Positions 48,801 through 62,316 of a DNA stretch of 64,000 bases are shown in pieces. The notes under the pieces are model-generated. The model saw only the letters and a program-made list of their open reading frames with translations. It searched no databases and was not told the origin of the DNA. Numbering within the stretch: position 1 is the first letter of the stretch; the number at the start of each line of letters is the position of its first letter. The stretch is taken from contig CM069593.1 in assembly GCA_035771175.1 (NCBI GenBank), positions 47,718,054 to 47,782,053 of the forward strand, written 5' to 3'. Origin of the DNA: Paratinospora sagittata (Eukaryota; Streptophyta; Magnoliopsida; Ranunculales; Menispermaceae). The translations under genes and the position numbers were made by a program.

Positions 48801-51800
48801 TCTAAAATACAAGAAGGCTTTAGTTTCTACTAATCCCTTGAGACAAGTAAAATGATACATCATATAAATTAACACAAACAAGTAATATTTCATAACATGC
48901 AAACAAGATACTAAAATCCACACAGTAAGTTTGACAACTTACATTAATAATCAGTTATAAAAATGAGAAGTTAAAAAGAGTGCAAATCCAATATATGAGA
49001 CTCCCACCGTTGCAGGGCTAAAGAGTCAATGTACACAACCTTAACCCTACTTTGCAATCGGATTGTTTCTTGAGTCAAAACCATGATGACCTCCAACTTA
49101 CAATAGAGCAGTCTTCCAACTACACCAAGGCCCACCTTTTAAAATGAAATACTTATCAATCATGAAATGTTTTGGTATTTAAGATTCTTAAATATTTAAT
49201 GTTTCTTTTTTTTCTTTTTTTTTATGATGCCATTCAAACATAAATTGCCAAACAATAAGTATTCCTTAAGATTCTTGAATAAGATGAGCATTCTTCTTTC
49301 AAAAAAGAAAAAAAAAAAAAAATGAAAATCATCATAAAGAAACCTCAACACATACCTCACAGTGCTTTCTCAATTCATCAGCTCCTAAAGAATCAGCAAT
49401 TTCAAGCATTTGTATAGAATTCCTTGGTTCTACAAGAGATTCCACTGCCACTTTCTCACAGAGACTTTTCAAACTTGGTGTGGGCCTTTTACTGTAAGTA
49501 TCTTTCTGCACACTAGTCAACTTTTCGTCCTTGTTCATAGCACTATACATAAAATCTTCATCTAACTCATCCAGTTCATCTTGGATCTCTAGCCTTGGCT
49601 TCTGAAGATTCTCCGCAAGGTTAGGAAGAGAAACAGGATGATAAAGGGCACAAATGATCAACAAATGAGTTTCACCAACTGAAACTGAGGTTGCCCGCTT
49701 CACACCATGTAACCTAGTCACAGCAGGAGGCTCGTGCTTACTATTCTTCCCATCCCACATGTAAACATCACCTGTTGTTGTAACTGCTGCAGTCCAGTAC
49801 TTCCCTGCAGAAATGCTGACTAGGCTTTTCCCGCACAAGGAATAAAGCTATGAACCATGAAACAGTATGACAAGAGTCAGTGACAGAAAGGATGGTATGT
49901 TAGTGATTGTAAGCCACATTGCAATAAACTGAACCTGCTGGCATCTTAGGTCAGGATCGGAGGAAATCCAATAAAACAATGCACCATCATCAGTGAGAGC
50001 GAGACTATGTACCATCCCCACGGCTATCGCAACCACATGAAGCCGTTCCATTCTGTGGAACTTCAACTGAGTGCCACCACTTTTCTTAATATTTCTAGCA
50101 ATGACAACACGTCTAGGTGTGACAAGTCGATGACCCCAAGTGAATACCTGCCCATGGATTCCATCTCACTTAACAAAAAGACACAACTGTAAAACAAATA
50201 GAAACAAGTTTTAACAAAGTTCTCTTTAAAAAAAAAAAAAAACAAGGTGAGCAGTTTCCCTAGTTAAAAATATAACAAATGCAAGGCGTAAAAGAACTTC
50301 TAAAACTCCCACAATGCAACAAGTGCCAATAAAGCTAACTTCAAGGTGAATAAAATAGTAACATTGAATCTGACATTAAATTCAGGAAGCCCCCAGTTAG
50401 ACTATTCAAGACTTTTGTATGAGTTTGACCAGATTCCCCTCCATTTCTCTGCTGAATATATAAAAAAGCAGTACCACCCATCACATATCACTGCTATTTA
50501 AATGAAAAATTGGTAATTAGCAAATTATGGACATGAAAACACTCAACGCAACCACAACTCAACCTAACTAAGCCTTTTCCCAACTACATGGGGCTGCCCG
50601 CTTCCTCCACTCGGCTCTATCAAGGGCTAAGTTAGCATTCAAATTACAAAAAATTAAATCTTTCTTAATTATCTCTGTCCATGTTATTTTAGGTCTTCCT
50701 CTCTCTATTGTTACCATGTAATGTTAATAGGTCATTTTTTTCCTAACTAGTGCATCTAAAGGCCAACGTTGTATATGTCTAAACCACCTTAGTCGGTTCT
50801 CTCTCATTTTATTTCCAATTGGTGCTACTCCTACGATTTTCCGAATGTACATATTTCGAATTTATCTTTTAAAGTTTTACTATATATCCATTTTAGCATT
50901 CGCATTTCTGTTACATTTAGTTTGTTAAATTGCCTAACATTCTATTCCATATAGCATAGCTAGTCTAATAGCAACTCTATATAATATTTTTCTTTAACTT
51001 CAATGGGATGCGCATACCATATAATACTCCAAAAGCACTCTTCCACTTGACTCATCTTGCTTTAACTCTATGGTTCACATCCTCACTTACTTCTCCTTTA
51101 TGTATAATGGATCCCAACTACCTAAAATTTTCACTCTTTGGTATCTCTTGACTTTCAATCTTCACTATCCCTTCATTTGTATTTCTACTTCCACTAAAAT
51201 TACATTTAATGCATTCAGTTTTAGTCCTACTAATCTTGAACCCTTTAAATTCTAGAGCCTCTCTCCAAACCTCTAGCTTAGCATTTTACTCCAGATATAG
51301 TTTCATCAATCTATACTATATCATCGGCAAATAAAATGCATCATGGAATATCTTTTTAAATATGTTTAGTCAATTCCTCCATAACTAGTGCAAAAAGGTA
51401 GGGGTTTAAGGCATATCCTTGGTGTAAACCTACGGTAATTGCAAATTCATCAGTTTCTTGTACTATTGACTTTGCTTACAATGGTTCTTGCTCCATCATA
51501 CATGTCTTTTATTAATTCGATGTATCTAGGTACTCTATCATAGGCTTTCTCGAAATCAATAAAGACCATATGGAGGTCTTTCTTCTTCTCCTTATACCTC
51601 TTCATCAATATCCTGAATAAATAAATAGCTTCTACAATTAATCTCCTAGGCATAAATCCAAATTGATTGTTTGACACCAAAGTTTCAACTCTCGCCCACA
51701 ATTTCATTGTGTGGTTCATCAATTTAATTTCTCTATAATTTGTGCTATTTTGAATATTTTCTTTATTTTTATGTATGGGTATTAAGATGCTTTTCGTCCA

Positions 51801-54800
51801 ATCATCAGACATTCTCCTAGTTGCCACAATCCTAATAAACAATTTGGTCAACCAAAAGACTCCAATTTGCCCTGGGCTCTTCCAAACCTCCATAGGAATC
51901 GCATCTCGTCCTAAACCCTTTGCATTTTTCATTTTTTTTTTTACCTCAAACATGCTAATTCTACGTAAGAATTTATTTTTACTAGTTACCTTTATGTTAT
52001 CAAGTCCTCTTAAACTTAACTTTTCTAAATGATTTTCATTTAATAATTTTTCAAAATAAGTTTTCCATCTTTCTTTATCTCTTCCTCTTTTATTAAGAAT
52101 CTTTCATCTTTGCTTTTAATACATTTAAAATAGGATTTTTCATTCTATGAACGGCTATTGGTGATACGATTTTTAGAATATTTCATTCATTGCTAGACTA
52201 CCTTAGTAACATCTCTCATGTGCCTACACATGCAATACCACAAGCCAAATTCTATTCATTCACTTTCATTTAATGATAATAATCAAACCAAACATTAATC
52301 AAAAAATATAATTCAGATTCTCCAACCATGGACTAATGAGCTAAACTGCCTGGTTCTTCACTATTTTCGATCACTCCAGTTAATGTGGCTCAATATCCTG
52401 GCTTTGAAGGCAAATCCATAGAGCAGAAAATCACATCCCTGTAATATAAACAGATAATGCCTCGTACACTTAATTTTCACCGACAACTATGGTTGGTATA
52501 AAAATAATATGATCATTCAGAGATCTTCCAACCTTACATTACTTTTTAGTAGTATCCAGAGAAAGATATCATTAACCGACTTTCCTAGTAAAATAAATTC
52601 TTTGTATTACCATGAAATAGGGCATTCATTGCATCTATTTATCCATAGTTTGCCAGTCCAAAATAGCAGTCTTTTCTTCATTTTAAACATATTTGACTTC
52701 TTTTCATTCTTGTATTAAGTTTTTGTTTTATCAATTAACAATGGCATGCGGAACTTTATAAGCTCACCTCTCCATCAGCTCCTAAAACAACTGTGTGGTA
52801 TTTTGCAGCCGAAACTCCTGTGAAAACTTTGCCCTTCAAGTATTCAACCACCCTAGGAGTGTAATTTGACGCTGAGTTGGAGGTACCATATCCAAGCTGA
52901 CCCTCTTTGTTGCAGCCCCATGTGAAGACTTCACCAGACTCAGAAACCACGGCAGTATGTTTGTTAGCTGCCGCAACAGCAATTATTTTTGTCCTAAGAG
53001 AACTTACCCGCCGAGGTGTGGGTTGGGTATCCACAGATGTGTAGCCAAGCTGACCTTCTGCATAATTTTTAGGGTGACCATATAATTAATAACTGAGAGT
53101 TTACAGAGATAAAACTCAAAAAAGGCCAGAGTGTATACACATCTTCATCGTCTGAATCTATATGTGAAGCCATTGTAGCAAGTGTCAAATCCCTTTATTT
53201 CCTTTTTGTTGCTTTTGCAGAAGGAAAATAGGATATTGGACCAGTATTTTTGAGGAATATATAGAGTCAAGAGATAGAAAGTCCATCTTTGATAGATTCT
53301 ACCATCAACACTATGAAAACATAACATACCTCTATTGGATCCCCAAGTGAACACTTCCCCGCCCTCTGTTGTGATGACAGTGTGATGTTTAGCTGCTGCA
53401 ATTCCCTTAACTCGACGAGCTCCCAAACCAGAAGTCACCTGCCGCGGAGTAATAACAGCTGCCTGACCACTGCATAGAATCAAATGGTTACCATCCCAAC
53501 TAAATAACAGCATTTCACCATTTCTTTGACGTGTTACAAGCACATTGCATACTCTCAAGAGAAACGGGAAAAGAAATGCCACTTTATTCCAGCCTACATT
53601 ATTTTTCATCTCTGATCAATCAGAAAAATAAGAATTTTTCTCCTTTCTTTGTTTGGGAGAGGGGGCATCTATTATTGCATGGTCTTCTGATTATAGAACA
53701 GAAAGAAAACCAACATCAGTTCAAAAAAAAGAAAAAAAGAAAAGAAAGGAAAAGGAAAAAAGAAGGAACTAGGAGTCCCCACTTCGAGAGAAACTGAACA
53801 AATACCTCTATGGAACTTTGTTTTCAGAAACATAGCAGTCAGAGTCGTGATTAAAAAGGTGAATAGTAAAATTTACGATTTAACTATCAATAAATCAATC
53901 CAATCATGCTCTTGAATCACTTTGAATTGCAAGTAAATTAAATCCATATTAGTGAAGCAAATCAAATCAAAATGAATCAATAGTAAGTTGGTCCTCGTTG
54001 CTTAGTGGATCAGTCCAAATTGCAAATTGGGTGAGGAAACAGTGGTTCCCTTATCTATGCATATATATTCCCTTTCACATTTGTATTATGAATTTTACAA
54101 TTCACTAATTCAAACCCTGATTTGATTCACCAAGTTCTGAAACAAATCAATTCTGATTCTCAAATTTAACAACCATGTCACAACGTCATTCATGGTTCCT
54201 ATCTTCAATAAGGATATTTGCTCGCACAAAATACTCTGTTATTGATTTCTTGTCATCCAGATGATTTGACATAGGTATTTACAGCAACCAAATCCTTGCT
54301 TCTTTGCATTGTCCAGCATTTTAAAAAAAAATTCTGTTTATTTCACCAGCCCCCCTCCCCTCCCTCTTTTTTTTTTTTTTTCCTTCTCTTTGGGACGACT
54401 CCTGCCTCCCCTTGACCTAACAGGCACTAGGCAGTTCACTGTCTTCACCGGATGAGATAGCAGCCAAAGGGCTTCAGTGTTCATAAATGGTTTCACAAGG
54501 ATTCCATCAGATATTCTGAGGTAAGTGGGGTGAATTGAGACTTATTTCCTATTAAAATTTTGTCAAGTTCTCCATGATTCATGAAACTCAAACAAGAAAA
54601 GGACCCACTGCAAAGAAGTATCTAATGTATTAGACTGCTTACACCCAACATACTTTCATAAAATTTTATTTAAGTAAATATAACATGTGACCTTAAAGGA
54701 TGTAATACGTAATATGTATAGGAACATGCCTAAATTTCATGTGCTAAGATTCGGGTCTCTTTGTGTGCGAGATAGTCATAATGTGAACTATATTAAGAGT

Positions 54801-56288
54801 ACTGCTGGTGCCCTATTTTGTAATCTACCTATTATACAAATTAGTAAATTATTTTCTTTCTTCTCGAAAAAGAAGTAAATATAAGAAGTAAACAAGAGAA
54901 ATTGTTCTAAAACAGTGACATATATATTCCTATATCACATATGCAACCGCCAAAAACTTTTTCAAAATCCCTTTACCTGTGAATGTCAAAATCAGGATGT
55001 CCGAGGCGACCACCCCTCCCAAATCCCCAAGTGTACAGTTCTCCACGAGCACCAAGTGCAACACTGTGGAACTTTGCAGCAGATAACAATTTAATACAAG
55101 TGCCTTGAAGTGCATCAAGTTTGCATGGTAATTTTTGGATGTGAGCATTCCCAGTTCCAAGTTGATAATTTGCTCCACTTCCCCAACTGAAGACCTCTTT
55201 AGAAACTACAAGACAGTGTATTATTATCAATCAGAATATCACTTAACCTTGTATTATTATCCAACTCAATCCAAAATGACCTAGTGAAAAACAAATCACT
55301 CTATACCTGAACTAGCTTCATTTCCAACAACCTGCAAGACAGGCCCCGAGAGGAGGTCAATAGGTGTTCTACTTTTACTGTCCTCCAAAGTAAGAGAAGC
55401 ACCAGACTGAAGAAGGATGCTGGCCACTGCTAGATGACCAAAATGAAGAGCCCTATGTAGGCTACTCCATCCTGATTCTCCATCCTATAAGGGGAAAGCG
55501 CACATATTTAAAGAATAGAAAATTGCTGAATGAATCAACAGAAAATAACATTTGATACAGCAACAAGATATAACTACCTAATGAACAGATCCAGACTCTT
55601 AAAACCAGAAATCACATAACTGCCTTTAAACTCATTCATTATCCCTCCACTCATAGTTTCAGCATTTGACATTTTTTTTTTAATTACTAAGGTAATCTTT
55701 AAATGTAGAGAGAGAAAGAAACAGCATTCATTGGCCCCTGTTAAGATATGAAGGGGCTAAGCCTGCACAAAGCACATTACAGTTAGCAGTAGAAGCCCCG
55801 GGACTTGATGGCGTTAATGTTTGCAAGTGAAATAAAATATGCTCACTTTTTCTATAATTGTGAGCAGTTTTTGCATACAGTTTAGTACTGTTGGAAGCTA
55901 TTGCTTCTTGAGAAGATAAAGAAAAAGATGATTAAAATGGGGAAACTTAGAAGTGGGGACAAATTAAACAACATGAATACCAGAAAAGAAACAAATAAAT
56001 GGATGATCAGTATACCCGGGCATCAGGATCAGCACCAGCTCCAAGTAGCCTCCTCAAAATGGGAATATGGTTTCTCCATGTTGCAATTTGAAGAGGAGTA
56101 ACCCCAAGCACATTCCTTGAGTCAATATTAACCCCATTCTTCTTCAAAAGTGTCAAAGCAGAATCCACTTCAGCCAAGGTCCCTTCTCTCGTAATAAACC
56201 ATAAATCTCTTTGGGGACCTCCCAAATTACTTTTGTGTGCAAGTGGCTGCGGGTTTTGCTTTTGACCCAAGAGTGAGATCCCGTCCAT
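45887..56288 (-). CDS. Ankyrin-repeat and RCC1-repeat family protein
   Basis: Ten exons join in frame: 56016-56288, 55307-55484, 54977-55205, 53330-53469, 52768-53057, 49935-50147, 49356-49847, 47449-48108, 46404-46952 and 45887-46132, giving 3270 bases or 1089 residues. Residues about 27-150 hold ankyrin repeats ([53 protein letters not shown]). Residues about 152-480 hold RCC1 blades ([60 protein letters not shown]). The middle has an acidic LDELDED run and a BACK-like stretch ([18 protein letters not shown]). The C-terminal third is low-complexity, with a lysine cluster (SKKKKKKGG) and SLRDIQ/SLREIQ/SLRSIQ motifs. The same architecture occurs in one Arabidopsis ankyrin/RCC1 gene and resembles animal IBtK. 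Molecular function is not established by sequence. Confidence 0.93.
50547..52170 (-). mobile_element. RTE-type LINE, 5'-truncated, in an ANK-RCC1 intron
   Basis: The minus strand encodes reverse-transcriptase pieces: [78 protein letters not shown], an ILFADDIV catalytic motif (about 51329-51352) and a C-terminal [15 protein letters not shown] region. The 3' end at about 50547 has the GGCTTAGTTAGGTTGAGTTG tail. Several frames are broken. It lies in the 2.6-kb intron 50148-52767, antisense to nothing: it is in the same orientation as the host gene. Confidence 0.85.
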
Positions 56289-56302
56289 AAATTATATCAG
56301 TC

Positions 56303-59227
56303 CTATTAATAATTCTTAACCTGGTCTAGTTTCTACTTAATCACTCCAACCCTAAAATCCTATTAAATAAAGCTAACCTTCACAACTTTCTAATTGATAA
56401 TCCCCCCGTTTCAAATTACATAAGTCAAATTGCCTATTAGATGTGAGAACTCAGACCATTCAACACCTAATCAGCAATCATGATCAACAAATAACATGAA
56501 GCAGTCCAAGACATTGAGATAGTTGCCTGTCTGAATTTCAAACTATTATTCCATGACACTATTATTAGGAATCAACCTATGAAAATGCCACACTCATTCA
56601 AATGCCAGAAAATGTTGACCCCATCATCATCACCATTACTGTTGTAATCACAAACCAGCTGCAGCAGCCATTCACAGGCCCCCATCATTGCTCATGGGGA
56701 ATTAAGATTCTCCAAGATCCAAGCAAAGCGTAATGCCACATCTGTAATTACTTCAATCAGTATGCTACTCCAAGAAGTGATACAAAAATGAAACATCACA
56801 AGTCATGACATCAACATCATCTAATCAAATCATAGACAGAAAATAACAAAGTTTCTTCCAAGAGTAGAAGACGAAAACAAAAGGCAGATTTCGAACCTCT
56901 CCATGCCACATGTATACACAAAAAGTTTAGTGCTTCCTCTGTCATATTTTGGATAGCCAAAACAATGCCAGACAAGTTCAAATAGGATTAACAAAAACTC
57001 TCTATGATAGTTCCAACTTTCACTTAATTCACTATATAACAAATTTGACATTAATGTTACTAGAATGTGAAAGTCCGCACAACATGTTTAGCGATAAATT
57101 GAAATAGTAAATCTTCAGTCAATGTTTTCAAGGCGCCAAGGTGATGTCTAGGCGATTTTCCCTGTCTAGGCGAGGCATAGCCTATGTGAAGCCTAGACGC
57201 GGCCTAGGCGGTAAGAAAAATATTTATTTATAAGTTCCTAGATAATTAATTATTTATTTATAGGTCCCTGCACAGTTCATATACAAAATTATATATATAT
57301 ATATCTAACTATATTCTATAATAAATGTTAAATTTTCATAAAATGATAAAAAACACTTCATATTAATTAAAATCATATCCACAAAACATTTATTCATGTC
57401 ATAATACACATTATCCAAAAGGTTCAAAAGTACAAAACTCAAATATTTATCGTCGGAGGGTAGTCGACGGTCGTCGGAGATTTCGACGACTTTTCTTGGT
57501 CGGAGCAAATGGAAATGATGGGTTTAGGGAGAAAAAGCTTCGAGGTTTACTATAGAAAAAGGGCATTTTTGTTTTTTAAGCTTTTTTTTAAAAAAATTAG
57601 AGAGACCCTAAACTTTTTAAATATTTGCACAAACCCCCAGTGCCTGCCTAGCAATGCGTAGGCATTTTCTCCCTAAAACGCGTAGGCGAAGCCTTGAAAA
57701 CACTGTCTTCAGTATAACATAGATAAAGTTGCTCCAAGTAAAACTTAAATAAGGTGATATGTGGATAACAAGGGAGCTATATCTGCATGGCCTTCATAAA
57801 TTCAATCCCACTCACACGCTTCAATAGCATACATCACACCATGGAATCTTATGAAATGGTTCATAGTGTCTCTTTAACCTACAAATTGGTTTTTTGAACA
57901 ATGGAACCCACCAAAACAAGTGCTAAGAAAAAGAATAATGTATACTGGGAGTTTGGAACAAATTACTCTGTCGTCATTGCATTCATAGAGAGTCAAGTCC
58001 ATTGGTATTTCTGGTATTCTGCAAAGTATCGCACAAATAAATAATATAGAATTCTCTAATCCTCTCATTAGATTCTCTGGTCTCATATGAGACAATGGAA
58101 TATCATAGATGTATAATAGAGGGCTTCCTGCACCCCGAAGGAGTGATTCATTTGTCACATTGTCCATAACGACCTCTTGGAATACAATCGCCACAACCCA
58201 TGTTGGAGACGCTACCTATTTCTAATTTATTCTGTTGAGTATGTCACAGATAATTTTGAAGCTTCACTAAATTCATGAATCCAAACCAAAAATAATTTGA
58301 GAACTCAAGCTTTTTAAAAACCTATCAAATTTTGGAAACTCAAGCTTGCTTGCAACCAATTTCTCTTTCTTTTTTTCGGCTACGATAGATATAAGTCAAG
58401 GGCATTTTTGAAGACCCAAGCTTACGATATAGCTTAGAACCATTTCTTGTAATTTCACCTTTGATGAAATACAATAAAGTTTTCAGTGCCGGGGAAAACA
58501 GAACAGAAGTCAAGGGCAATCACATGGCCATCTTGTATGCTACAACAACGCTGACATTTACTGCCACAAATTGAGAACTAATCGTCATTTTCAAACTGAT
58601 CTTTAAATGACCAGAAAATTGAAGAACTCAAATAGACATTACAGAAAATTCAATATTTACTAGTGAAAACCAAATCAAGAAATGGAAGGCAATTCAACTA
58701 AAATACGCAATTTCTGAAAATTCTTCCAAGTTCACACGAAAACTCGTACCGAAATGGCAGCAGATTCAAGACACACAGAACTAATTCCAATTCCTCAATA
58801 ATGTTAAAAAAAAACTCTTAACAAAACACAAGAACAGAATCTCAACGGCGATTTCTCAGATGGATTTCACTACCACCAACTGATCCATCGATCCTGCGCT
58901 TCCACCACTCGTTCCAAACGATTGAAACGGAAACCGCGAACATTTCCATCCAACCACAACAAATCACAAACTCGAATCCTCCATAATCATCAAAATTACT
59001 CATCTATCCGTAGATACTCAACAAAACCATAACCTAAAACACGCATTCAAACCAACAACCACTCCCACCAACCAAAAACCAAAATCCATTCCAATCTCCC
59101 AAATCATCAAGAAATCCGAAAAAAAATAAAAAATAAAAAATTAAAACCGATGAAAACAAGAAAAATAAAACAACATTACCAAATCAAAACAAAATAATAA
59201 TAACAATAATTTAAAAAAAAAAATCAC
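56303..59227 (-). other. Probable 5' UTR intron of the ANK-RCC1 gene
   Basis: A donor TTACAG|GTGATT starts at 59227 and a TTAATAG acceptor ends at 56303, 14 bases before the ATG; the acceptor choice is tentative. The interval holds a hAT-like element (57120-57705) and otherwise AT-rich DNA with no coding exon recognised. The short open frames in it were judged spurious. Confidence 0.5.
57120..57705. mobile_element. Non-autonomous hAT-like element in the ANK-RCC1 5' UTR intron
   Basis: A 586-base element between exact 8-bp repeats TCTTCAGT (57112-57119 and 57706-57713). The termini CAATGTTTTCAAGGCG and, reversed, CAGTGTTTTCAAGGCTT are inverted repeats. Subterminal CTAGGCG/CGCCTAGG motifs recur. 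There is no transposase. The copy is close to a transcription start. Confidence 0.85.
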
Positions 59228-59338
59228 CTGTAAGTAATTCTCGAGAGAAAGAAAGAAAAGATCTGGGGAATTTGAAAGGAGAAGAGAGGGTTCTGTTAGA
59301 GGCTGCGAAAAAATCCCAAATTTCTTTTGTGTATTTAT
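59228..59338 (-). promoter_or_regulatory. ANK-RCC1 5' UTR exon and core promoter
   Basis: A CT-rich leader (minus strand, 59228 to about 59305) ends in a canonical splice donor. ATAAATA at 59332-59338 is a plausible TATA-like box about 30 bases upstream of the leader. Position inferred from motifs only. Confidence 0.35.
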
Positions 59339-62225
59339 GTGGTGTTGATGGTGATAAATGATGAGAGCTTTTGCGTTTTGGAGAGAGGAGCGAATAGAAT
59401 CGAACCGAACCTAAGGAATATGCCCAGAGAGGTCGGTCACTGCGCGCATTTGCTAGAACTCCAAAGGGGGGCATTTTGGGGAAATGATATTTCACAATGC
59501 CCAAAATGCCCTCAATCCTTTTAACAAATGGCATCACGTTATCATGTGTGAGTTTTTTTTATTTTTTTTTATTTTTTTCGCAGTTATGTCGTACGAAAAA
59601 CGAGTATTGTCGTCGTTTGAAAGTCGTAACGTACACGACACGTGGCCGATTTTTAGGGCATGGCACGTGTTTCTGCTTTTTGGAAGTTGTTATAATGTGA
59701 GGCTCCAACTGTCAAACTCAAAGGAACCGCTTGTCAAGTGTTTTGCAAGACCATTTTGCCCTTAACAAAAAAAAATTCAAAATGGAAGAATATATGTTGA
59801 CAATAGATTACACGTATAATACGGAGTAACTTTTAAAAATTAAATATTTTTTTGCTTAAAAAACAAATAAATATTAAAACATTTTTGTTAAATTACATGT
59901 ATATTTACTACACATAGTTACGTTAATATTGCAATTAAGTAAAAACGCATTTTTAAAGATTAGAAATCCAAACAGAAGCTTCTTTTTTTCAGTTGAATCT
60001 CTTGTTGGTTCTTTTTTGCTATTTTTGGTACTAATTTTTCGGCATCCGTTAAGTGTTCTCCTCTTTTTTAAGACAAAACTAATCCTTTCAAATTTAATAT
60101 TTTGTAAGGGTAATTGACAAAGACATTTCTTTCAACAGAGATAGACAGAGACAGACTTAAATTTGTTATAAATCTTTCAACTGTACCTCGTAGTTCGCTT
60201 CTCGAACTAATGAACCAATTCATTGTTGGTAATGTTGATTCTGCTAGTTAATTAATTATGTTTATTATAAATCATTTCTATAAAAGTATGAGGTTTTTTT
60301 TTTTAAACATGTAATGAATGGAACACAAATTTTATGACCATAAAGAGATGTATTTATAATACAATATATTTTTCTAAAGTACCCACCATGATGTTTAAAA
60401 TACATAATTGACGTTGGGTGCCTAGTTGGTCACGGCATCTAATTAAGAAACAAAAGTTACTAAAAGATGTATAAGAAGTCCCAATTAATTGAACTTTACA
60501 ATTGCTAGAACCCAAAAAGTACTTAACATACTTGGATTTGGAGTAATTGGATTCGCCCACCCCAATAAATAAAAAATAAAAACTAAAAAAGAGCAATAAA
60601 AGGTGCTGACCACCAAGAAAAGTTGCAACTTCACCTCACAAAAGGTTGCAACATTAGTAATAAATAAAAATTACAATACCACCTCGAGTTAGAGCCAAGT
60701 AATTGACTCCTAACCAAACATCTGTGCCCAAAAAAAACCCATTAAATGGTGCCATAAAACAAGCTAATGGGATCTAAGAAATGGATATGCTCCTGCTTAA
60801 ATGTTTGATTCCCCTTATCATGCAAGCATAAAAAATAGAATATTCTATTGTACCCATAAGAACTTGAGAAAAGTATCTTAAAAAGTAAAAGCTTTCACAA
60901 TAAGATGGGGCCAAATTGGGGACCAGGATGGTATTTGTAAGTCAAGAAAGCCCTTACCAACAAGTAGTTGGTTCAGTCAGTAAAAGTGAATTGAGTCTCA
61001 ATGTCGTTCTTATATAAAAGTTTTAATATTCAATTCTTGAATGCGTCTTTATTGAAAGAGGTTTACCATTCCGCTCCTACTTCGAACGAAAACTAATCTC
61101 ATATCCAAAGAATTTAGAGATACCTCGTGAAAAACCAAAAAATAAGAAGGCCCTCTTCTTTGTGAAGTAAAATAGCCAAGAAGGTAATGAATGAAGTTGG
61201 ATACGGAGGTTTTAAGTGTGGCATCCATACTTGGGGTCCATCCTTAGGCATTAATTTATGAAGGCTTCTAACTAGAATAGATGGATTTGCAAAAGAGAAT
61301 TGAATTCAAAGTGGGCATTGGGCATAAAGTATCTGTGCTGATAAGGGTAAGTGGTTGTGTTGTGCCTTTCTCCTTTTGTCATGGAGTGATGTAGTTGTGA
61401 CTTGGGAGCTTATACTGTATGCGTTTATTGAAATAGTGAGGAGATAATGCAATAAATAGACTTCAACAACAGTAATCCTCTCGTCATTTAACATAAATTC
61501 ATACAGGGTCTACAGAGTTTACTTAGATAAATTGAACAGAATCAAGCTCCTGATGCACATTCTGGACAAGATTACCAAGGAGATTCTTCATAAACAAGAG
61601 GGTTATAGTTTCTTGATATACAACCAGTAAGCTCAATGCTACAAAGATTACAAAATATAGTCATTGATGTGAAGACTAAATGGATGCATTACCTTATAAA
61701 ATATGCTGTGGATCATAAAATTAACTTCTTGATATTTTACAGTTCTCCGTCCATGGTATAAGAAACTGGCCATCTCTGATACGGAAATCCAATTAAGCAA
61801 GCTTGATAATGCCAAAAAATTGAATACCGAGAATTGCCATACCTCCCTACTGGCAGCAGCAAAATCAATCCAATTGTCATTTTAATCAGATTTAATGCCC
61901 TTTTTTTGCCAGTTGCTCTTTGATGATCAATTCCATAGGGCACAACTTGGAAGCTTTACCTGCTGGATCACAACCTACCCATATTTTTATATCATAGACA
62001 CTCTATATCTGAAGTAGGGTCTCCAGAGAAGTACGAGTACAAACCCACTTGAGCACATTATCCATCCAAACAAGCTAGGGTAAATATCCAGGTTGCTTTC
62101 TAACTATTCAGCACCACGATAGCTTAGGATGAGAAATTCATCGACGGAAACAGCATTGAGGTCCCATGCACAAGTGAGAATGTAGAGACAAGCGGAGGTG
62201 AAATCTCACAAAGTTCCAAAAGTCT
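59339..62225. other. Intergenic region and 3' UTR side of the isoprenylcysteine methyltransferase gene
   Basis: 59339-59760 is the ANK-RCC1 upstream flank. 60030-60230 is a member of the dispersed repeat also seen at 3672 and 5395. From about 61400 to 62225 the sequence is less AT-rich and probably includes the 3' UTR of the gene ending at 62226; a minus-strand AATAAA lies near 61424. No further coding exon recognised. Confidence 0.4.
60030..60230 (+). repeat. Dispersed repeat, copy 3
   Basis: Matches the order of blocks in 3672-3880: 'aattttt', GTTAAGTGTTCTCC, AAAACTAATCCTTTCAAA, 'gacaaagacatttct', ACTTAAATTTGTTATAAATC, 'tctcgaactaatgaaccaat' and ATTGTTGG. Non-coding. Confidence 0.4.
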
Positions 62226-62316
62226 TCACTTAACAAATGGTATACCAGATGAAACCTGTTCTGCATACTCCTCGTAATGGGAACCAAAGAACTGCCTCAA
62301 GAAATACTCTTCATAT
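62226..62316 (-). CDS. Protein-S-isoprenylcysteine O-methyltransferase, last coding exon (partial gene)
   Basis: After an ACAACAG acceptor at 62317 the minus strand reads YEEYFLRQFFGSHYEEYAEQ then VSSGIPFVK and stops at 62226-62228. The pattern FFG..Y..Y...V.SG(I/L)PF is the conserved C-terminus of ICMT, an integral ER-membrane enzyme that methylates the prenylated C-terminal cysteine of CaaX proteins. The exon starts at the third base of a codon, which fits a Pro preceding YEE. The upstream exons with the membrane segments must lie right of 64000, because none was recognised in 62317-64000. The assignment rests on only 29 residues. Confidence 0.65.
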
